From positions 1-53,538 of the forward strand of contig SYOX01000239.1 in the NCBI GenBank assembly GCA_005804885.1: a stretch of 53,538 bases of DNA, read 5' to 3'. Positions within the stretch are counted from its first letter, which is position 1. Every line of letters starts with the position of its first letter. Under the pieces are notes generated by a model. That model made no database searches, was not told the origin of the DNA, and saw only the letters and a list, made by a program, of their open reading frames with translations. This DNA is from Pseudomonadota bacterium (GTDB taxonomy: Bacteria; Myxococcota_A; Bradymonadia; Bradymonadales; GCA-2716585). A program made the translations under genes and the position numbers. Positions 26,377 to 34,930 of this stretch are shown here, one piece after another.

Positions 26377-28824
26377 TTACTGGTTGGCCTCGAACACCTT
26401 GACGTGCTCGGCCCTGAAGCGCTGGTAGGCCGCCTTCATCGCCGCCGCGTCCTGCGGCCGCTCGTTCCACAGGTTCTTCTCCTCGTCCGGGTCCGCCTTC
26501 AGATCGTAGAGCGTGTAGCTGTCCCCCTTGATCTTGTGGATCAACTTCAGATCCCCCACGATCAGGCTCCTGCGGTGGCTCGTCTCCGGCCCCGGCGGCA
26601 TCTCCGTGAAGATCGGCCGCTCCACGAAGGGCTCCCCCAGCGCCAGCTGAGGCATCAAGGACAACCCCCGCAGATCCCCGGGCAACGCCTCCCCCACCGC
26701 GTCAAGGATCGTCGGCACCACGTCGATCAAGCTCGCCCGCGCCTTGATCCGCTGCGGCGACGCCCCCGGCAGGTGGATGAAGTAGGCCGCCCGGATCAAG
26801 GGCTCGAAGAGGTTCGTCCCGTGCAGCCAGATCCCCTTGTGCCCCATCCCCTCCCCATGATCGGAAGTAAAGACAATTATTGTGTTTTTCAGCCCAGGGT
26901 CGGCCTCCTCCAGCGCCCCGTAGAGCCGCCCGAGGTGGTGATCCATGAAGCGGATCTCCCCATCGTAGCGATCCACGAAGCCCGTCCCGAAGCGCTCGAA
27001 GCCCTCGTGGTGGATGTAGTTGGCGTGGGGATCGACGTAGTGCAGGTACATGAACCACGGCCGACGCCCGCCCTCGACCTCCGGCAGCGCCTCGGGCATC
27101 CCCTCGTCCTCGGGCCCTGGCGGCGGCAGCCTCCCCTTGCCCAGGTGCGAGAGCATCTCGATGGCGTTGTCGGTCACCAGCCCCGAGGTCGCCATGTCGT
27201 ACATCTTGTCCCGCGAGGTCACCACCGTCCGCCACCGCAAGCACCCCTGCGCCAGCCCCGAGTTGCGCTTCAAGTACCAGTGCGACGCGCTCCCCGCCGT
27301 CATGTAGCCCGCGTCGCGCAGCCGCTCGGCCAGGAAGACGTTGCCCTCGTCGGGGTACTCGACGAAGTGGGTGTAGGCCCTCGGCAGCTCCGACGGGTAG
27401 CGCCCGGCCAGCATCGGCCCGATCACCATCGGCGTCATCGAGGAGAGCGAGTAGCCGTTCTCGAACACCGTCGACCGCGCCGCGATCTTGTCCGTCTCCG
27501 GCGTCGTTTCCCGAGGGTAGCCGCCCCACCCCGTGTGATCCCACCGCAGCGTGTCGGCCAGGATCCACACCACGTTGTAGCGCTTCTTGAAGGGGGCGAG
27601 CTTCGCCGCCCCCGACGCAGGCCCATCCGACGCCCCCGCCCGCTGGCCGCCGACCGCCTTGTCGCCCGCCGCCCCGCCGCCCCCGTCGCCGGACCCGCCC
27701 GGGTTGCCGAGGTTCCCGCGTCCAGGGCGCAGCCGGTCACCTCCGCCATCGCCCACCCGCCGCTCGGCCCCCGGCGCAGCGAGGATCAGATCGACGCCGT
27801 CGCAGTCCTCGTCCGCGCCGTTGTCGGGGATCTCCTCGGCCCCGGGCGAGCGCGCCGGATCGGCGTCGTCGCAGTCCCCGCCGCCGAAGCGCGCCGCGAA
27901 GCCGTCCCCGTCCTCGTCGCTCCACCGCTGCCCCGCCGCCAGCGGGAAGCGCGCCAGCGCCGAGCCCCCCTCAAGCGCCTCGGCCATCGCCCCCTGGCCT
28001 CGATCAAAGCGCGCCGCCGTCGGCCCCACCCACGCGACGAGCCCGAACGCGACGGCGGCGAAGCCCACCGCCGCCGCCCGCCCGCGCGATCGCGACAACC
28101 CCCGCGCCGCCAGCCCCGCCAGCAGCCACACGCCAGCCAGGAGGCCCGCCCCGCCCAGCGGAGCCCTCAGATCAACCGCCACCCAGACCTCCTCGAAGCG
28201 CGACGGGATCACCCACGCCGCCCCCAACGTCATCACCGCCGCCACGCCGATCGGCGCCCAGGGCGACGCCAACGCCGCCCAGACGCCGCCACGCGCCGAC
28301 GCGCGCCCCATCTTCGCCCCCAGCGCCCACGCCGCCCACGCCGTCGAGCCCGCCACCGCCGCCATCCACAGGAAGGTCACCGCCGCCAGCAGCGCCGACG
28401 AGAGGGTCTGGTTATGGAAGGTCACCATGAAGAATCGGTTGAGCGCGAACATCCCCCCGATCCCCACGCACGCCCCGACTCCCCCCGCCCAGAGCCGCGC
28501 CGCGATCCGCCCGACGACCTCGCGATTGTCCCCGACGGCGTATCGCCCGAGCGCCCCGAGCGCCGACGCGACCCCCCGCGGCCCCGCGTCAAAGGGCAAG
28601 GCCCCGAGCAGCCAGCCGAGCCCGAGCCCGAGGCCCGCCACCGCCGGCCAGAGCAGCCCGCCCGCGAAGCAGGCCGCCCACGCCGCGCTGACGGCCCCGC
28701 CCTCGGCGCTGGCCTTCGCGCTGGCCGCCGCGCCGTCGATCCCGGCCGCGATCAGCGTCAAGGGCGCCGCGGCGGCCACCCCGGCGGCCACCCCGCCCCA
28801 CCACCTCCTGACCCCCTCTGACAA
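26377..28824 (-). CDS. Membrane-anchored sulfatase/phosphotransferase-fold protein with MopE linker
   Basis: About 815 residues. The N-terminal ~290 residues contain six to eight hydrophobic segments. They are followed by an Asp-rich calcium-type motif (DEDGDGFAARFGGGDCDDAD, then PDNGADEDCDGVD) and a Gly-rich linker. The C-terminal ~400 residues are an alkaline-phosphatase/sulfatase fold. WILADTLRWDHTGW provides a metal-binding Asp, FTSDHGEGMGHKG the second metal site, and a His follows in WLHG. The usual nucleophile motif C/S-x-P-x-R is not present; the corresponding stretch is SLSSMTPMVIGPMLAGRYP. A TTG at 28824 has GGAGG at good spacing; the GTG at 28830 directly abuts that site. Confidence 0.82.
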   Translation of the reverse strand: MSEGVRRWWGGVAAGVAAAAPLTLIAAGIDGAAASAKASAEGGAVSAAWAACFAGGLLWPAVAGLGLGLGWLLGALPFDAGPRGVASALGALGRYAVGDNREVVGRIAARLWAGGVGACVGIGGMFALNRFFMVTFHNQTLSSALLAAVTFLWMAAVAGSTAWAAWALGAKMGRASARGGVWAALASPWAPIGVAAVMTLGAAWVIPSRFEEVWVAVDLRAPLGGAGLLAGVWLLAGLAARGLSRSRGRAAAVGFAAVAFGLVAWVGPTAARFDRGQGAMAEALEGGSALARFPLAAGQRWSDEDGDGFAARFGGGDCDDADPARSPGAEEIPDNGADEDCDGVDLILAAPGAERRVGDGGGDRLRPGRGNLGNPGGSGDGGGGAAGDKAVGGQRAGASDGPASGAAKLAPFKKRYNVVWILADTLRWDHTGWGGYPRETTPETDKIAARSTVFENGYSLSSMTPMVIGPMLAGRYPSELPRAYTHFVEYPDEGNVFLAERLRDAGYMTAGSASHWYLKRNSGLAQGCLRWRTVVTSRDKMYDMATSGLVTDNAIEMLSHLGKGRLPPPGPEDEGMPEALPEVEGGRRPWFMYLHYVDPHANYIHHEGFERFGTGFVDRYDGEIRFMDHHLGRLYGALEEADPGLKNTIIVFTSDHGEGMGHKGIWLHGTNLFEPLIRAAYFIHLPGASPQRIKARASLIDVVPTILDAVGEALPGDLRGLSLMPQLALGEPFVERPIFTEMPPGPETSHRRSLIVGDLKLIHKIKGDSYTLYDLKADPDEEKNLWNERPQDAAAMKAAYQRFRAEHVKVFEANQ

Positions 28825-28891
28825 TCCCACCTCCGCGAGCCACCATCGGGCAAAAGGCCGCCCGAGCCGCGCGCCGCAGCCTCAAGTCGTG

Positions 28892-28919
28892 TTGCAGCGC
28901 GCCAGCGCCCGACTACAAT
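28892..28919 (+). promoter_or_regulatory. Candidate promoter for the AbfD-like gene
   Basis: TTGCAG (28892-28897) and TACAAT (28914-28919) are spaced by 16 bases and end 26 bases before the ATG at 28946. The -10 is close to consensus and is one of the few AT-rich spots in the divergent spacer. Confidence 0.5.
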
Positions 28920-28945
28920 ACCCCTCGACCAGGGGGGTTTGCAGC

Positions 28946-30349
28946 ATGAAGACGGCAGAAGAATACCTTTCGAGCCTCAGAGACCGGGCGCTGGTGTTGT
29001 GGATCGACGGCCAGCGGGTCGACGATCCCGTGGATCACCCGAAGGTCCGGCCCGCCATCAACGCCGTGGCCGAGACCTACCGGCTGGCCCACGATCCCGA
29101 GCACGCGGCGCTGGCCACGGCCCACTCCGAGTTGACCGGCGGCGCCGTCAACCGCTTCACCCACATCTTCCGCCAGCCCGAGGACCTCATCCGCAAGATC
29201 GAGCTCCAGCGCATCCTGGGCCGAATCACCGGGACCTGCTTCCAGCGCTGCGTCGGGATGGACGGCCTCAACGCCCTCTTCATCGCCACTTGGGAGGCGG
29301 GCCCCGAGGCCCACGCGCGCTTCCTCGACTGGCTCGTCGGGGTTCAGGAGCGCGACGAGGTGATCTGCGGCGCGATGACCGACCCCAAGGGCGACCGCTC
29401 CAGGCGCCCCGCCGAGCAGCCCGACCACTACCTGCGCGTCGTGGCCAGGGACGCCGACGGGATCGTGATCCGCGGCGCCAAGATCCACCAGACCGGCGCG
29501 GCCAACGCCCACCAGATCCTGGTCATGCCCGGCGCGGCCATGCGACCGGGCGAGGAGGACTTCGCGGTGGCGGCGGCGGTGGCGGCGGACGCGCCGGGGG
29601 TGACGATGATCCTCGGGCGGCAGCCCTCGGACGAGCGCAAGGGCGGCCCTGACGCCGGCAACTGCCGCTACTGCGGGCAGGAGGTCGTCGTGCTCTTCGA
29701 GGACGTCCGCGTGCCCTGGTCGCGGGTCTTCATCGACGGCGATCTGGCGGCCTCGGCCACCCTGCTGGAAGCCTTCGCGGGCTACCACCGGGCCAGCTAC
29801 GGCGGCTGCAAGCCGGGCAACCTCGACGTCCTCATCGGCGCCTCGGCGGCGCTGGCCCGCGAGCACGGCGTCGACGGCGCGCACCACGTCAAGGACAAGC
29901 TCATCGAGATGGCGCACCTGACCGAGACCATCCACGGCGTCGGGCTGGCGGCCAGCGCCCGCTCCACGCGCCACGGCAGCGGCGTCTGGCAGGTCGACCC
30001 CATCCTGGCCAACGTCTGCAAGCAGAACGTCACCCGCCTGCCCTACGAGATCGTCCGGCTGGCCGAGGATCTGGCCGGCGGCATGATGGCCACCATGCCC
30101 TCGCTGGCCGACCTCGACCACCCCGAGATCGGCCCCAGGCTGCGCGCCATCATCGGCTCCGAGGCCCGCGGGCGCCTCCTGCGCCTGGTCGAGTTCATGA
30201 CCTACGGCGCAGGCGCCGTCCCCCTTCGCATCGAGTGCATGCACGGCGCCGGCTCCCCCCAGGCCCAGCGCATCGTCATCCAGCGCCACATCGACTGGCA
30301 GGCCAGGATCGAGGCCGCCCGCAGGCTCGCCGGCCTCGAAAACCCCTGA
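28946..30349 (+). CDS. abfD: 4-hydroxybutyryl-CoA dehydratase/vinylacetyl-CoA isomerase-like
   Basis: A 467-residue flavin/iron-sulfur enzyme of the 4-hydroxyphenylacetate-3-monooxygenase (HpaB) superfamily. The [4Fe-4S] ligands of AbfD can be matched: TGTCFQRC (Cys98, Cys102) and YHRASYGGC (His281, Cys288). The spacings, C-x3-C and H-x6-C, equal those in the characterised enzyme (Cys99, Cys103, His292, Cys299). Monooxygenases of the superfamily lack these ligands, which makes the dehydratase call firm. The reaction converts 4-hydroxybutyryl-CoA to crotonyl-CoA, as in aminobutyrate or succinate fermentation or 4-hydroxybutyrate cycles. No other gene of such a pathway is adjacent. The ATG follows AGGGGGG. 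Confidence 0.9.
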   Translation: MKTAEEYLSSLRDRALVLWIDGQRVDDPVDHPKVRPAINAVAETYRLAHDPEHAALATAHSELTGGAVNRFTHIFRQPEDLIRKIELQRILGRITGTCFQRCVGMDGLNALFIATWEAGPEAHARFLDWLVGVQERDEVICGAMTDPKGDRSRRPAEQPDHYLRVVARDADGIVIRGAKIHQTGAANAHQILVMPGAAMRPGEEDFAVAAAVAADAPGVTMILGRQPSDERKGGPDAGNCRYCGQEVVVLFEDVRVPWSRVFIDGDLAASATLLEAFAGYHRASYGGCKPGNLDVLIGASAALAREHGVDGAHHVKDKLIEMAHLTETIHGVGLAASARSTRHGSGVWQVDPILANVCKQNVTRLPYEIVRLAEDLAGGMMATMPSLADLDHPEIGPRLRAIIGSEARGRLLRLVEFMTYGAGAVPLRIECMHGAGSPQAQRIVIQRHIDWQARIEAARRLAGLENP

Positions 30350-30351
30350 TA

Positions 30352-30465
30352 TTACTGAACAATATCGCCCGTCGTGCGGTGAATGCAGATCACCTGAAGA
30401 TGTCGCATGTCGCGTGGCGTGTGCGGATCACTTGAAGATGTCGCCGATCGCGTGGTGGGTGCAGT
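30352..30465 (-). repeat. Three 38-bp copies of the RCC1-like gene's 3' end
   Basis: On the minus strand the gene ends with GCGACATCTTCAAGTGATC at its TGA (30428-30430). The same end recurs 38 bases further on (TGA at 30390-30392) and again after another 38 bases (TAA at 30352-30354). Each copy keeps a CACC...GCGACATCTTCA-like core and a stop codon. The last stop lies three bases past the end of abfD. Confidence 0.87.
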
Positions 30466-32416
30466 CCACGCCGCCGTCCTGGCGCAGGCCGCAGGTGTGG
30501 AAGATCCCCGCGGTGAGGGCCGTGTAGACGCCCGGCAGCGCATCGGCCTGCCCGTAGGTGTTGCTGCCCCAGCAGCGCGCCCTCCCGGCGTCGTCCAGCG
30601 CGCAGCCGTGCTCGTCGCCCGACGCCAGCGCCGCAAAGTCCCCCTCCGGCGGCGACGACTCCCCAGCTCTGTCCTCGCCCCAGCACCGCAGCGCGCCCTC
30701 GGCGTCGATCCCGCAGCTGTGGTTGCCGCCGGCCGTGATCGCCACGAAGCGCCCCTCCGGCGGGCTCGCCTGCCCGTGGTCGTCATTGCCCCAGCAGGCC
30801 AGCAGGCCGCCCTCGCGCAGCCCGCAGGTGTGGAAGAAGCCCGCGGCCAGGGCCATGAAGCCCCCCTCGGGGGGCGGCGAGCTCTGGCCCATGCTGTCGA
30901 GCCCCCAGCACGCGACCGCGCCAGGGACCGGGCCGTCGCGCCGGACGCCGCAGGTGTGGCCGCTGCCGGCGGCCAGGAGTTCGAAGCGCCCCTCGGGCGC
31001 GCGGCGCTGCCCGTGATCGTTGCGGCCCCAGCAGGCCGCCGACCTGTCCGAGCGCAGCCCGCAGGTGTGAAAGCCGCCCGCCGCCACCGCGACCCAGATC
31101 CCGTCGGGCACGGTCGACTGTCCGTCGTGATCCCCGCCCCAGCACGTGATCGTGAGGTCGTCGCCCAGGCCGCAGGTGTGTCGGTATCCCGCCGTCAGGG
31201 CCTCGAAGCGCTTATCCGGGGGGTCGGACTGCCCGACATTGCCGCCGCCCCAGCAGCGGGCCACGCCGTCCTCGCGCAGGGCGCAGGCGTGAAAGAGCCC
31301 CGTCCAGAGCGACACGAAGCGCCCTTTGGGCGGCTGGACCTGGTAGGACGAGTTCTCGCCCCAGCACACGATCTCGCCGCTGGGCCGCAGGCCGCAGGAG
31401 TAGTCGCTGCCGGCCACGATCCTGCCGAAGGCGCCTGGAGGCGGCGAGGCGCGGCCCTCGTCGTCGCGACCCCAGCAGAGGGCCGCGCCGTCGGGGCGCA
31501 GGCCGCAGGTGTGCAGGTCCCCGGCGCTGATGGCGGCAAAGAGGCCGCTGGGCGGCGAGGACTGGCCGTGGACGTCATTGCCCCAGCACTGAACGACGCC
31601 GCCGGGGCGCAGGCCGCAGGTGTGGTAGGTGCCTGCGGTCAGGGCCTCGAAGGCGCCGGGGGGCGGCGAGGCGCGGCCGTCGTCGTCCACGCCCCAGCAG
31701 ACGGCCGTCCCGTCGGGGCGAAGGCCGCAGGTGTGGAAGTCGCCCGCCGTGATCGAGGCGAGGCGCTCGTCGGCGGGGGCCTCCTGGTTGTCGTGGGTCA
31801 GCCCCCAGCAGACCGGCGCGCCGGAGGTGTCCAGGGCGCAGGCGTGGAAGTCGCCCGCCGAGATCGCGGTGAAGGGGCCGGGGGCGGGCGTGGTCTGGCC
31901 GTAGTCGTTGCGGCCCCAGCAGCGGACGGCGCCGACGTGGTCGAGGGCGCAGGTGGACTGGTTGCCGAGGGCCAGCTCCGCCCATCGCTCCTGATCGCAC
32001 CCGCACGCGAGCTGGGGGCCGGGCGGGGCCTCGGTCGAGCCGCAGGCCCAGCGGCCGGTGTCCCCGCAGGTGCCGCAGGGCTCGCCGGGGAACCCCTCGG
32101 GGCCACCGCAGCCGCCGCAGGCGTTGAGCGCGCCCTGGCCCAGATCCCCGACGCAGGCCGTGGCCTCCTGGCCCTGGCAGGCCATCGCGCCGCTGCCGCA
32201 GACCCCGCAGGGGCCTCCGGGCTCGACGTCCAGGCGTTCGCAGCCGCCGCAGGCGTTGACCTCGCACGGGAGATCGTCGGGCTCCGGCTCGGGCCGCTGC
32301 TCAGGCTCGGGGGGATCAGGGGCGGGCTCGGGTTCGGCGGCGGCGGGCCGATCCGGCGGGGCGGGGTCGCAGGCCAGGGGGCTCAGCGCCCAGATCGACA
32401 GGGACAGCGCCCTCAA
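30428..32416 (-). CDS. RCC1-like (CWG-repeat) exported lipoprotein
   Basis: About 662 residues. The N-terminus has a hydrophobic stretch ending ALSPLAC, a lipobox, then a Pro/Glu linker and a Cys-rich region with repeated CGTCG-type blocks. From about residue 160 to the end there are roughly fourteen repeats of about 36 residues. They follow the pattern AGxxHTCGLRxDGxxxCWGxNxxGQxxPP, which is the bacterial RCC1/alpha-tubulin-suppressor-like repeat expected to fold as beta propellers. The conserved Cys pair in each repeat suits an exported, disulfide-bonded protein. The start is doubtful: no ATG, and TTG at 32416 gives the best signal peptide while an in-frame TTG at 32458 lies in a duplicated copy. 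It follows the caspase gene and is probably co-transcribed with it. Confidence 0.8.
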   Translation of the reverse strand: MRALSLSIWALSPLACDPAPPDRPAAAEPEPAPDPPEPEQRPEPEPDDLPCEVNACGGCERLDVEPGGPCGVCGSGAMACQGQEATACVGDLGQGALNACGGCGGPEGFPGEPCGTCGDTGRWACGSTEAPPGPQLACGCDQERWAELALGNQSTCALDHVGAVRCWGRNDYGQTTPAPGPFTAISAGDFHACALDTSGAPVCWGLTHDNQEAPADERLASITAGDFHTCGLRPDGTAVCWGVDDDGRASPPPGAFEALTAGTYHTCGLRPGGVVQCWGNDVHGQSSPPSGLFAAISAGDLHTCGLRPDGAALCWGRDDEGRASPPPGAFGRIVAGSDYSCGLRPSGEIVCWGENSSYQVQPPKGRFVSLWTGLFHACALREDGVARCWGGGNVGQSDPPDKRFEALTAGYRHTCGLGDDLTITCWGGDHDGQSTVPDGIWVAVAAGGFHTCGLRSDRSAACWGRNDHGQRRAPEGRFELLAAGSGHTCGVRRDGPVPGAVACWGLDSMGQSSPPPEGGFMALAAGFFHTCGLREGGLLACWGNDDHGQASPPEGRFVAITAGGNHSCGIDAEGALRCWGEDRAGESSPPEGDFAALASGDEHGCALDDAGRARCWGSNTYGQADALPGVYTALTAGIFHTCGLRQDGGVDCTHHAIGDIFK

Positions 32417-32475
32417 CGAAGCCGGCGCCCGAAATGACAGGGACGGCGACGACCTCAACGAAGCCGGCGCCCGAA
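32411..32475 (-). repeat. 42-bp in-frame duplication at the start of the RCC1-like gene
   Basis: CCTCAACGAAGCCGGCGCCC occurs at 32411 and again at 32453. On the coding strand each copy carries an in-frame TTG followed by AGG. The duplication sits at the 5' end of the gene, like the one before the small lipoprotein at 19.3 kb. Confidence 0.7.
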
Positions 32476-32511
32476 GTTGGCCGCGAAGATCGGCGCGATG
32501 GGCCGACGCGC

Positions 32512-34770
32512 TCAAGGACAGCCGGCGACGCGAGAGACCCCGCACAGCCGGGCGAGCTGATCGCAGCCGCCCATGTCACTGAGATCACAGCCTTTTTTGT
32601 AAAGCCCTGCGGCCCGCGAGGGGTCGGCGCTCCCCACGCTGCCGATCTCGATGTGCCACCCGAGTTGAATGCAGGCCTGGGCATTGTTGCCCGCGCAGGC
32701 CTGCGTGTAGAGCGCGACGGCGCCGGGCAGGTCCACGGCCCCTGCGGCGCCTCTGGCCAGGATGTGCCCCTTCCTGAAGCAGCCCTCCTGGACCCCCTTC
32801 TGGCAGGACTTGTCGTAGAGCGAGAGGGCGTTCGAGAAGCTCTGCGCGACGCCTCTGTGCATGAACTCGTATCCAAAGGCCATCTTGAGGCAGCCGTTGC
32901 CGTCGCCGAGATCGCAGGCGCGCTGGAAGCTCGTGTTGGCGGAGGGATCATCGCGAGGGCCGCCTTCGGCCAGTTCTTGCATGTCGCCCAGGGCGGTGCA
33001 GCTCCCGGCGAAGTTCAGCGCGCAGGCCTTCTCGTAGCGCGCCCGCGCGGCCTGGAGGTCGCTGGCAGATCCCGAGCGGCCCTTGATCAGCTCTGCCTCG
33101 TAGTTGCAGGCCTCGCCGATGCCGCGGTCGCACCCGATGGCGTAGAGCTCCGCAGCGCGCACGAGATCGACCTTGGTTCCGCGCCCGGCGTGGTGGGACT
33201 TGCCGAGGTTGGAGCAGCCATTGCCGTCGCCCAGATCGCAGGCTTTCTTGTAGAAGACCATCGCCTGGGCAGGGTTGAGGGGGGCGCCCCGGCCGACCTC
33301 GTGCTGGTAGCCGAGGTTGTTGCAGGCCAGGGCGAAGTTCATGTCGCAGGCCTTCTGGTAGACCATGACGGCGCGGCCGAGGTCCTGCCCGACGCCCTCG
33401 CCGCGATCCAGCTGGTAGCCGAGCCCGAGGCAGCCGAGGCCGTCGTTCAGATCGCAGCCCTTGGTGAAGAAGCGCCCCGCCGCGAAGAGATCCACCCCGA
33501 CGCCGCTGCCGTGGAAGTGGATCGAGCCGAGCTGGCTGCAGCTGTTGCCCTCGTTCAGATCGCAGGCCTTCTGGAAGAAGGCGATGGCCTTCTGGGGGGA
33601 GGCGGTCGTGCCGAAGCCGTTGATGGTGAGGTAGCCGAGGTTGGCGCAGGCCTTCGGGTGGTTGCCGTCGCAGGCGCGCTTGAAGGGGGCCTGCGCGGCG
33701 GCCTGGTCCACCGCGCCGTGCTGCCCCGTGGACAAGTACCAGCCCTGCTGGTAGCAGCCCTCGAGATCCCCGGCGACGCAGGCCTTCGTGTAGAACCCCA
33801 GCGCGCCGAGGCGGTCCGGGTTGCCATCCAGGCCGGCCTCGGCGGCCCTGGCGGCCTCCATGCAGCGGTTGGCCGCGCCGCCGTCGCACAGCCGCCCGAG
33901 CTCCGCGAGGGTCAGCCCGCTGTCGGAGGGCACGAGGGCCTTGGCGGCCTGCTGGCCGGGCAGGACGAAGTAGAAGTCGCCTTCAAGCGAGGAGGACTCC
34001 CAGGGGATCTGCTGACCGCCGGTGGCGGTCTTGACCTCGGTGCGGACGCCGCGGAAGAGCTGTCCGATCTCCAGGCCGGGGGTCCTGATCCGCGCCAGCA
34101 TCGCCCCCGTGTAGGCGCCGTTGCGGCCGCCGCCGTCGGCGGCCACGTCGCCGGGCGCGGTGGCGTAGGCGATCAGCGTGCCCGAGGGGGCGTCGGTGAA
34201 GGCCAACCCCTTGTTGGTGCTGCGGAAAGAGCGCGCGAAGGGGTTGTTGCGGCAGGCGTCCAGCACCACGATGTTGAGCCGGGTGCTGGCCTGCTCCATC
34301 TTGGAGAGCACGGCGCCGACGTCCACCCCCTCGATCTCCACGTCCGGCTCGCCCTCGATCCGCGCGCCGATGGGGATGAGGTAGTTGCGCCCGTTGGTCT
34401 GGATGGCGTGGCCGGCGTAGAAGAAGAGGCTCACCCCGCCGCCCTGGATGCGCTTGCCAAAGTCCAGGATCGCCCGCTTCATCCCGGCCTGATCCAGATC
34501 GCTCTGCTCGATGACCTCAAAGCCCATCGCCCGAAGCGCCGCGGCCACGTCATGGGCGTCGTTGGCGGGGTTGCGCAGCGGCGACTCGGCGTAGCGCGCA
34601 TTGCCGATGACCAGCGCCACCCGCCGCTCTCGGGCCATCTCCGCCAGCTCGATCCTGGCCGGGATGCTGAAGCCTCTATCTTGAGCCGCCGTCGGCGCGC
34701 TCCACAGCAAGAACCCCAGCGTCAACGCCAGCGCACCCCAGCTTTCGCGCTTCATCGCCAGCCCTCTCAT
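32512..34770 (-). CDS. Exported caspase-like (C14) protease fused to Sel1-like repeats
   Basis: About 752 residues. The signal peptide is MKRESWGALALTLGFLLWSA...AQD. Residues 50-285 form a caspase-type domain: VALVIGNARYAESPLRNPAND, catalytic His121 in SLFFYAGHAIQ and Cys173 in VVLDACRNNPF. From about residue 300 there are about eleven Sel1-like repeats. Each carries a regularly placed Cys pair (for example KKACDLGDGNGCSNLGKSHH), the layout of disulfide-bridged Hcp-like repeats. Export plus paired Cys indicates a periplasmic or surface protein, unusual for a caspase-like enzyme. Two starts are possible, ATG 34770 (GGAGGG upstream) or ATG 34755. The RCC1-like gene lies about 95 bases downstream. 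Confidence 0.87.
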   Translation of the reverse strand: MRGLAMKRESWGALALTLGFLLWSAPTAAQDRGFSIPARIELAEMARERRVALVIGNARYAESPLRNPANDAHDVAAALRAMGFEVIEQSDLDQAGMKRAILDFGKRIQGGGVSLFFYAGHAIQTNGRNYLIPIGARIEGEPDVEIEGVDVGAVLSKMEQASTRLNIVVLDACRNNPFARSFRSTNKGLAFTDAPSGTLIAYATAPGDVAADGGGRNGAYTGAMLARIRTPGLEIGQLFRGVRTEVKTATGGQQIPWESSSLEGDFYFVLPGQQAAKALVPSDSGLTLAELGRLCDGGAANRCMEAARAAEAGLDGNPDRLGALGFYTKACVAGDLEGCYQQGWYLSTGQHGAVDQAAAQAPFKRACDGNHPKACANLGYLTINGFGTTASPQKAIAFFQKACDLNEGNSCSQLGSIHFHGSGVGVDLFAAGRFFTKGCDLNDGLGCLGLGYQLDRGEGVGQDLGRAVMVYQKACDMNFALACNNLGYQHEVGRGAPLNPAQAMVFYKKACDLGDGNGCSNLGKSHHAGRGTKVDLVRAAELYAIGCDRGIGEACNYEAELIKGRSGSASDLQAARARYEKACALNFAGSCTALGDMQELAEGGPRDDPSANTSFQRACDLGDGNGCLKMAFGYEFMHRGVAQSFSNALSLYDKSCQKGVQEGCFRKGHILARGAAGAVDLPGAVALYTQACAGNNAQACIQLGWHIEIGSVGSADPSRAAGLYKKGCDLSDMGGCDQLARLCGVSRVAGCP

Positions 34771-34930
34771 CCTCAGCCCTCCTCTACCGTCCACCGCTGC
34801 CATATTAGATATGAAGTGACGGCGGCGATAGTCCCTCCTCTGTTTCAAGAAAGCAGGACGAAGCGTCGATGAGTGGAACCAGACCGGATGGTAAGGCGTG
34901 CACCTTGTCCCCAGACCCACGGAGGAACCC

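Noticed and set aside
30407..32437. Frame opposite the RCC1-like gene
   Set aside because: The regular CWG repeats with Cys pairs on the minus strand identify the coding direction; the opposite frame mirrors the same periodicity without motifs.
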